Of a DNA stretch of 11,649 bases, positions 7,527 to 11,649 are shown piece after piece. Position 1 is the first letter of the stretch. Each line of letters opens with the position of its first letter. The stretch lies in assembly GCA_964575345.1 (NCBI GenBank), contig CAZNQD010000063.1, positions 1 through 11,649 of the forward strand, in the 5' to 3' direction. The notes under the pieces are model-generated. The model was given only the letters and a program-made list of their open reading frames with translations, did no database searches and had not been told where the DNA came from. The translations under genes and the position numbers were made by a program. The DNA comes from UBA1402 sp964575345. GTDB lineage: Bacteria; Bacteroidota; Bacteroidia; Bacteroidales; UBA1402.

Positions 7527-8102
7527 TCAGAAAGGGGTATAAACTACGGCCAGAATCCTGGCCCTTGAATTATTGGCCGCGTGAACGTTGTGATCTACGA
7601 TGGAGTCGTAATAGATGCTGTCGCCCTGAGCGAGCTTGAATACTTTTTTCCCGTAAAATATCTCAATTTCCCCCTCAAGCACATAAATAAACTCTTCGCC
7701 CTCGTGCGAAGAAAGAGCATAACCGTTTTGGGTAGACGATTGAATATCAATAACAAAAGGTTCCATGTGACGTCCGGCCTTTTTTTGAGCCAGCGAAAAA
7801 AACTGCAAATCATTGTGGGAACTGGCTGTATTACTCGAAAAACTGATGCCGGCCGGCCGATCTTCTTTGCGGCTGACCACAGGTCCCAGGTCTTCGTTGT
7901 CATCGAGAAAGGTACCTAAACGAACTCCCAGCGCTCTGGCCATTTTGACCAGGGGAGCCAGCGAGGGCAGCTGACTGTTGCTTTCGATAAGCTGAATTTG
8001 CTCTACGCTCAGGCCTGAACGTTCCGAAAAAGCTTCGATACTGATTGATTTTGATTCACGCAATCCTTGGATTTTTGAACCGATCATCTGCTGTTCTTTC
8101 AT
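7527..8102 (-). CDS. XRE-family regulator with C-terminal cupin domain
   Basis: This 191-residue cytoplasmic transcription factor combines an N-terminal Cro/C1-type helix-turn-helix (about 8-62, with LSVEQIQLIESNSQLPSLAPLVKMARAL as the recognition region) with a C-terminal cupin-2 barrel (about 120-187). The cupin motifs are SSHEGEEFIYVLEGEIEIFYG and GDSIYYDSIVDHNVHAANNS, including His, Glu and His residues that could bind a metal. In this family the cupin senses a small ligand and modulates DNA binding. Because the acyl-CoA ligase starts one base downstream, the ligand may be a fatty acid, acyl-CoA or another substrate of that enzyme; this is inference. A well-placed promoter (8130-8161) lies inside the end of the upstream FAD-enzyme gene, so the regulator-ligase pair can be expressed separately from it. 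The ATG at 8102 is used; Met6 is a possible alternative start. Confidence 0.9.
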   Translation of the reverse strand: MKEQQMIGSKIQGLRESKSISIEAFSERSGLSVEQIQLIESNSQLPSLAPLVKMARALGVRLGTFLDDNEDLGPVVSRKEDRPAGISFSSNTASSHNDLQFFSLAQKKAGRHMEPFVIDIQSSTQNGYALSSHEGEEFIYVLEGEIEIFYGKKVFKLAQGDSIYYDSIVDHNVHAANNSRARILAVVYTPF

Positions 8103-8129
8103 TCTTGTGTTGTTTAAAAAATTGGGCGG

Positions 8130-8161
8130 TAAAAATAAGCCTATTTTTTTATTTCGTCAAA
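8130..8161 (-). promoter_or_regulatory. Predicted promoter of the regulator-ligase operon
   Basis: On the minus strand TTTG (8158-8161) is followed after exactly 20 bases by TATTTTTA (8130-8137), seven of eight positions of the Bacteroidota -7 consensus TAnnTTTG. The start codon of the XRE-cupin gene lies 27 bases further on. The -33 half overlaps the last codons of the FAD-enzyme gene. Confidence 0.55.
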
Positions 8162-9732
8162 CTGACCGAAAGAGCTTCGGCACAACGCTCTCCATCGATG
8201 GCGGAACTGACTATGCCTCCGGAATAGCCGGCCCCTTCGCCACAAGGATACAAGCCTTCCAGCCCTATATAATTTAAGCCTTCGGCCTCACGGGGCATGC
8301 GCAAAGGAGAAGAGCTGCGGCTTTCGCAGGCAATAAGCTGAGCCTCGTTACTTAGAAATCCTTTGATCTTTTTGTCAAATTGAATAAAGGCTTCCTGCAG
8401 GCGGCTGCTGATGGCTCGTGGCAATGCCTCATGCAAATTGGCAGCTTTTAAACCCGGCAAATAAGAACTGGCAGGCAGATTGGCCGAAGTACGCCCCCGT
8501 ACAAAATCGTCCATACGCTGTGCCGGAGCTATGAGGCCTTCGCCGGCCAGATTGTAACAACGTTTTTCCAGGGCTTCTTGTAGGTGTAAGAGTGCCAGAG
8601 TTTTGTCCGCTTTGATTCCAGGGGGTAAAAGTTCTTTGTACTCAGCCGCATCTTCCGGACGAATCTCGACCACCATACCCGAATTGGCCCAGGCTGAATT
8701 CCTGGCGGCGGGAGACATGCCGTTCACCACCGATAAACCCTGATCCTGAGCGGCTGGTACAACAAAACCTCCGGGGCACATGCAGAAGGAATAAACACCC
8801 CGGTTAGCCACTTGGGTGACAAAGTTGTATTCTGCTGCCGGGAGATACTCTCCTCTTCCCTCGGGACTGTGATACATCAGTTCATCAATCAGAGATTGAG
8901 GATGTTCCAGACGAACACCCATGGCAAAACCTTTGGCAGCAAGCTGAATGCCCTGGCCGTGGAGCATACGATAAACATCGCGGGCGGAATGTCCGGTAGC
9001 TAAAATCACCGGCCCCGGAAATTCCCTGCCGTTGCTGCAACGTATGCCGCAAACTTTGTTGTTTTGAAGAAGTAGTGCCTCCATTTTGTGACCAAAATAC
9101 ACTTCGCCTCCGCTTTGCAGAATTTGTTTTCTCATACTTGAGATAATACCGGGCAGTTTGTCAGAACCAATGTGCGGGTGAGCATCCTTAAGGATGACAT
9201 CGGCTGCTCCAAATTGACAAAACAAGCGGAGAATGCGATCAACATCTCCTCTTTTTTTGCTGCGGGTATAGAGTTTCCCGTCCGAAAAAGCACCGGCTCC
9301 GCCTTCGCCAAAACAATAATTGGATTCTGCCTCAATGCGCTGCTCTCTTAAACTTTGTGCTAAATCGCGTTTGCGCTGCTCCACGGGTTGCCCTCTTTCA
9401 ATCAGCAGGGGTTTGATGCCAAGTTCAATCAGACGGAGAGCCGCAAAAAGCCCGGCCGGACCGGCACCAACTACTACTGCAGAAGAAGCTGAAGAGACAC
9501 TGGCGTACGAAATGTTTTCAAACAGTTCTGCGACAGGCTGTTCGTCAATAAAAACCCGTACTTTTAATTGGATGTAAATTTGTCGCTGACGGGCGTCAAT
9601 GGATTGTTTAATAATCTGCAGGGCTGTAATCCGGCTGATATCAATACCGGCCTCACGGCTCAAAGTTTGCTTTAGGCTGTCTTCTTGAGCAGCTTCCCGG
9701 GGCAAGACCCTTAATTGATATTCTCTGATCAT
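8149..9732 (-). CDS. FAD-dependent dehydrogenase, COG2509 type
   Basis: This is a 527-residue soluble flavoprotein of the uncharacterised FAD-dependent dehydrogenase family (COG2509), related in fold to the HI0933/BaiN-like oxidoreductases. An N-terminal domain of about 80 residues (REYQLRVLPREAAQEDSLKQ and onward), typical of this family, precedes the dinucleotide-binding site GAGPAGL (89-95) with the ribose-binding Glu112. Other conserved pieces are GEGGAGAFSDGKLYTR (142-157), ATGHSARD (245-252), the Cys-containing CPGGFVVPAA (319-328), ESRSSSPLR (470-478), and the C-terminal FAD-binding GLYPCGEGAGYSGGIVSSAIDG (493-514). The substrate is unknown in the family. The start lies 20 bases after the radA stop with no terminator between, so it probably sits on the radA transcript. 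Confidence 0.88.
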   Translation of the reverse strand: MIREYQLRVLPREAAQEDSLKQTLSREAGIDISRITALQIIKQSIDARQRQIYIQLKVRVFIDEQPVAELFENISYASVSSASSAVVVGAGPAGLFAALRLIELGIKPLLIERGQPVEQRKRDLAQSLREQRIEAESNYCFGEGGAGAFSDGKLYTRSKKRGDVDRILRLFCQFGAADVILKDAHPHIGSDKLPGIISSMRKQILQSGGEVYFGHKMEALLLQNNKVCGIRCSNGREFPGPVILATGHSARDVYRMLHGQGIQLAAKGFAMGVRLEHPQSLIDELMYHSPEGRGEYLPAAEYNFVTQVANRGVYSFCMCPGGFVVPAAQDQGLSVVNGMSPAARNSAWANSGMVVEIRPEDAAEYKELLPPGIKADKTLALLHLQEALEKRCYNLAGEGLIAPAQRMDDFVRGRTSANLPASSYLPGLKAANLHEALPRAISSRLQEAFIQFDKKIKGFLSNEAQLIACESRSSSPLRMPREAEGLNYIGLEGLYPCGEGAGYSGGIVSSAIDGERCAEALSVSLTK

Positions 9733-9752
9733 CTTAATAGTATAAATAGGTC

Positions 9753-11120
9753 TTAACCGAATAACAAGCGGAAGGACTCTTCTACTTTACGTACTTTGTC
9801 TATGCGAATTTTAAAACGGCGCAAGTCCGTGCCCGATTCAGAAAAGTCCGGGACAATGATTTGTTCAAAGCCTAACTTTTGGGCTTCCATGATGCGTTGC
9901 TCCAGGCGGTTGACCGGCCTGATCTCGCCGGCCAGACCTACTTCGCCCGCCAAACAAACCTTATTTCCGATGGAAAGGTTTAAATTGGACGATAAAATGG
10001 CAGCAATCACAGATAAATCGGTAGCCGGATCGTTCACCCTGATGCCACCGGCAATATTGAGAAAAACGTCTTTTTGGGCAATCTTAAATCCGGCTCTTTT
10101 TTCGAGTACAGCCAGTAACATGTTGAGCCGTCTTAAATCGAAACCGGTGGTGGAACGTTGGGGAGTGCCGTAGGCAGCCGTGCTTACCAAAGCCTGGGTT
10201 TCAATCAGGAAAGGGCGTATACCTTCGATGGCAGCAGCAATAGCCACCCCGCTCAGACCATCCTGATGTTGAGAAAGCAAAAGTTCCGATGGATTGGTCA
10301 CTTCGCGCAAACCATCGCTGCGCATTTCGTACATACCTATCTCGGCAATACTGCCAAAACGGTTTTTGACCGAACGTAAAATCCTGTAAAAATGATGGGT
10401 ATCTCCCTCGAAAAGCAGCACGGTATCCACTATATGCTCCAGGACTTTGGGGCCGGCCAGACTGCCTTCTTTGTTGATATGGCCGATAAGTATTATAGGC
10501 ATACCCAGCGTTTTGGCCACCTTGAGCAGAGCTGTGGCGCATTCCCTGACCTGGGTAACACTGCCCGGTGAAGAGTCTGCCACTTCGGTGCTTAAGGTTT
10601 GAATGGAATCAATAATCAGCAATTCAGGCTTAAGCTGGATGATCTGTTCAAATATATTTTCCAGTGAGGTTTCGGCCAGAAAATAAGCCTGGGGATTATC
10701 GCCCTTGATTCGCTCTGCCCGCATTTTGATTTGCTGAAGGCTTTCTTCGCCCGAAACATACAAAATACGTTTATGATTCATGTTTAAGGCCGTTTGCAGC
10801 ACCAGGGTTGATTTGCCTATGCCGGGTTCCCCACCAAGCAAAACCATGGATCCCTGCACAAGTCCTCCGCCCAGTACACGGTCAAGCTCAGGGCCTCCTG
10901 TGCCAATGCGAGCCTCCTGTGTTGATTCTACCTCAGATAAAAGCAAAGGTTTCGATTTTTCGGCGCTGAACTGAGGATGTAGCTGTTTTGAGCTGTTGTC
11001 ACGGTGAATGACTTCTTCGTTGATACTCCCCCACTCACCGCAAACAGGGCATTTTCCCATCCATTTCGGAAAATCGGATCCGCAATTACTGCATAAAAAG
11101 ATGGTTTTAGCTTTGGCCAT
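9753..11120 (-). CDS. radA: DNA repair protein RadA (Sms)
   Basis: This 455-residue hexameric ATPase drives branch migration of recombination intermediates with RecA in homologous recombination and repair. All family landmarks are present: an N-terminal four-Cys zinc finger (Cys10, Cys13, Cys24, Cys27 in CSNCGSDFPKWMGKCPVCG), Walker A GEPGIGKST (97-105), Walker B LLIID (167-171), the RadA-specific KNRFG motif (252-256), and a C-terminal Lon-protease-like domain (about 285-455) that lacks protease function in this family. Length is standard. It is the first gene of a probable two-gene transcript with the FAD-dependent dehydrogenase and follows the tRNA-fMet terminator on the same strand. No convincing promoter is seen in the short gap before it, although one must lie there or upstream. 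Confidence 0.97.
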   Translation of the reverse strand: MAKAKTIFLCSNCGSDFPKWMGKCPVCGEWGSINEEVIHRDNSSKQLHPQFSAEKSKPLLLSEVESTQEARIGTGGPELDRVLGGGLVQGSMVLLGGEPGIGKSTLVLQTALNMNHKRILYVSGEESLQQIKMRAERIKGDNPQAYFLAETSLENIFEQIIQLKPELLIIDSIQTLSTEVADSSPGSVTQVRECATALLKVAKTLGMPIILIGHINKEGSLAGPKVLEHIVDTVLLFEGDTHHFYRILRSVKNRFGSIAEIGMYEMRSDGLREVTNPSELLLSQHQDGLSGVAIAAAIEGIRPFLIETQALVSTAAYGTPQRSTTGFDLRRLNMLLAVLEKRAGFKIAQKDVFLNIAGGIRVNDPATDLSVIAAILSSNLNLSIGNKVCLAGEVGLAGEIRPVNRLEQRIMEAQKLGFEQIIVPDFSESGTDLRRFKIRIDKVRKVEESFRLLFG

Positions 11121-11161
11121 GAGCGGAAAAGTTTAGGGATTTGCAAAGGAACAAATATCCG

Positions 11162-11189
11162 AAAAAAAACGGCCCGAAAAACAGAGGCC
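11162..11189 (-). terminator. Possible second, back-up terminator
   Basis: Read on the minus strand, a 4-bp GGCC/GGCC stem with an 11-base loop is followed by G and eight T. It lies just beyond the main tRNA terminator. The stem is short, though it can be replaced by a longer-range CGGCC/GGCCG pairing with the first terminator. Weak by itself. Confidence 0.35.
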
Positions 11190-11191
11190 AT

Positions 11192-11219
11192 AAAAAAAGG
11201 CCGTCCTTTTCGAACAGCC
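11192..11219 (-). terminator. Rho-independent terminator of tRNA-fMet
   Basis: Minus strand: GGCTGTTC, loop GAAAA, GGACGGCC, then seven T. The 8-bp stem has two G-U wobble pairs. It begins 9 bases beyond the encoded CCA of the tRNA, the classic arrangement for a single-gene tRNA transcript. Confidence 0.85.
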
Positions 11220-11228
11220 TTTTAGATT

Positions 11229-11303
<75 letters not shown>

Positions 11304-11314
11304 ATTTGTGGGTG

Positions 11315-11346
11315 CAAAGATAAGGCAAGATTGCGGAATATCCAAA
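11315..11346 (-). promoter_or_regulatory. Promoter of tRNA-fMet
   Basis: On the minus strand TTTG (11343-11346), a 20-base spacer, then TATCTTTG (11315-11322) match the Bacteroidota vegetative promoter consensus exactly. The tRNA 5' end lies 11 bases downstream, leaving only a few bases of leader. Confidence 0.8.
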
Positions 11347-11396
11347 TTTAATCGGCACTTTCTTTGCTAATTGCTTAAAAAAACGCAGACTGTTGC

Positions 11397-11427
11397 TTGG
11401 TAGTTTTGGGGTTTTTAGCTACATTTG
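11397..11427 (+). promoter_or_regulatory. Promoter of gyrB
   Basis: TTG (11397-11399), a 20-base spacer and TACATTTG (11420-11427) match the Bacteroidota -33/-7 pattern with a perfect -7 box. The expected start of transcription is near 11432, giving a leader of about 48 bases that contains the hairpin at 11439-11457. The promoter diverges from that of tRNA-fMet. Confidence 0.7.
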
Positions 11428-11438
11428 TTCGTTTTTTG

Positions 11439-11457
11439 CGGCCGCTCTCCGCGGCCG
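11439..11457 (+). promoter_or_regulatory. G/C-rich hairpin in the gyrB leader
   Basis: CGGCCGC pairs perfectly with GCGGCCG around the loop TCTCC: seven base pairs, all G/C, in an otherwise A/T-rich leader, ending 22 bases before the gyrB ATG. No T-run follows, so it is not an intrinsic terminator. It could stabilise the mRNA 5' end or affect translation. Confidence 0.6.
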
Positions 11458-11479
11458 ATTGATTTAATATAAAATTTTT

Positions 11480-11649
11480 ATGGCTGAAGAAGAAATTGTA
11501 AACAACGAACAAAGTTATTCAGCGAAAAACATCCAGGTGCTCGAGGGTCTGCAAGCTGTTCCCACACGTCCGGCAATGTATATTCGCGATACCAGTGACA
11601 AAGGCTTAAACCACTTGGTATACGAAGTTGTAGACAATTGTCTCGACGA
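11480..11649 (+). CDS. gyrB: DNA gyrase subunit B, N-terminal fragment (cut by window end)
   Basis: Only the first 56 codons are present. The protein is the ATP-binding (GHKL) end of a type IIA topoisomerase B subunit; gyrase uses ATP to introduce negative supercoils. NIQVLEGLQAV, RPAMYI and GLNHLVYEVVDN align with GyrB and much less with ParE. The catalytic Glu (Glu49), the neighbouring His (His45) and the metal-binding Asn (Asn53) are retained. Several usually conserved residues differ: Pro28-Thr29 replace the usual Arg-Lys before RP, Arg36 replaces the Gly of MYIGD, Asn44 replaces the first His of GLHH, and Cys54-Leu55 replace Ser/Ala-Ile. The ATG follows an A/T-rich tract without a Shine-Dalgarno site. 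It could be the main gyrB of a divergent lineage, a second gyrB-like copy, or a decaying gene. Confidence 0.85.
   Translation, partial: MAEEEIVNNEQSYSAKNIQVLEGLQAVPTRPAMYIRDTSDKGLNHLVYEVVDNCLD

Noticed and set aside
11439..11457. Leader hairpin considered as a gyrB attenuator terminator
   Set aside because: No run of T follows the stem on the plus strand, and on the minus strand it is followed by A residues, so it fits neither direction as an intrinsic terminator.
11480..11649. Assignment to topoisomerase IV subunit ParE instead of GyrB
   Set aside because: The spacing and words NIQVLEGLQAV and GLNHLVYEVVDN follow GyrB; ParE proteins differ in this stretch.

Overview
The window looks like chromosomal DNA from a member of the Bacteroidota. 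The evidence is indirect but consistent. Promoter-like sites fit the phylum's -33 TTTG / -7 TAnnTTTG pattern, start codons are preceded by A/T-rich stretches rather than Shine-Dalgarno sites, and the gene set (DUF4349 lipoprotein, XRE-cupin regulator next to an acyl-CoA ligase, COG2509 flavoprotein) is common there. The partial GyrB at the right edge is also closest in style to that phylum. No genus can be named from the sequence.

Layout, left to right. (1) 58-3125, minus strand: a two-gene unit for O-acetylation of a surface or secreted polysaccharide, an AlgX/AlgJ-like SGNH protein followed by an AlgI-like MBOAT acyltransferase. This block is visibly more A/T-rich than the rest. (2) 3218-3709, minus: a small DEDDh 3'-5' exonuclease. 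(3) 3776-5697, plus: an aldo-keto reductase, then a DUF4349 membrane lipoprotein 8 bases on; the pair ends at a strong hairpin (5817-5848) lying between convergent genes. (4) 5873-8102, minus: an XRE-cupin regulator and an acyl-CoA ligase separated by one base, with a good predicted promoter inside the end of the preceding gene. (5) 8149-11120, minus: the DNA-repair ATPase RadA followed by a COG2509 FAD-dependent dehydrogenase. (6) 11162-11346, minus: initiator tRNA-fMet(CAT) with promoter and terminator. (7) 11480 to the edge, plus: the first 56 codons of gyrB, with its own promoter and a G/C-rich leader hairpin.

Most of the window is ordinary housekeeping. I see no CRISPR array, insertion sequence, phage gene or recognisable defence system. 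The most worthwhile points are the GyrB N-terminus, which departs from the family at several normally invariant positions while keeping its ATPase catalytic residues; the extra N-terminal domain on the AlgX-like protein; a 25-base palindrome over the predicted promoter of the acetylation genes; and the face-to-face promoters between the exonuclease and the reductase.
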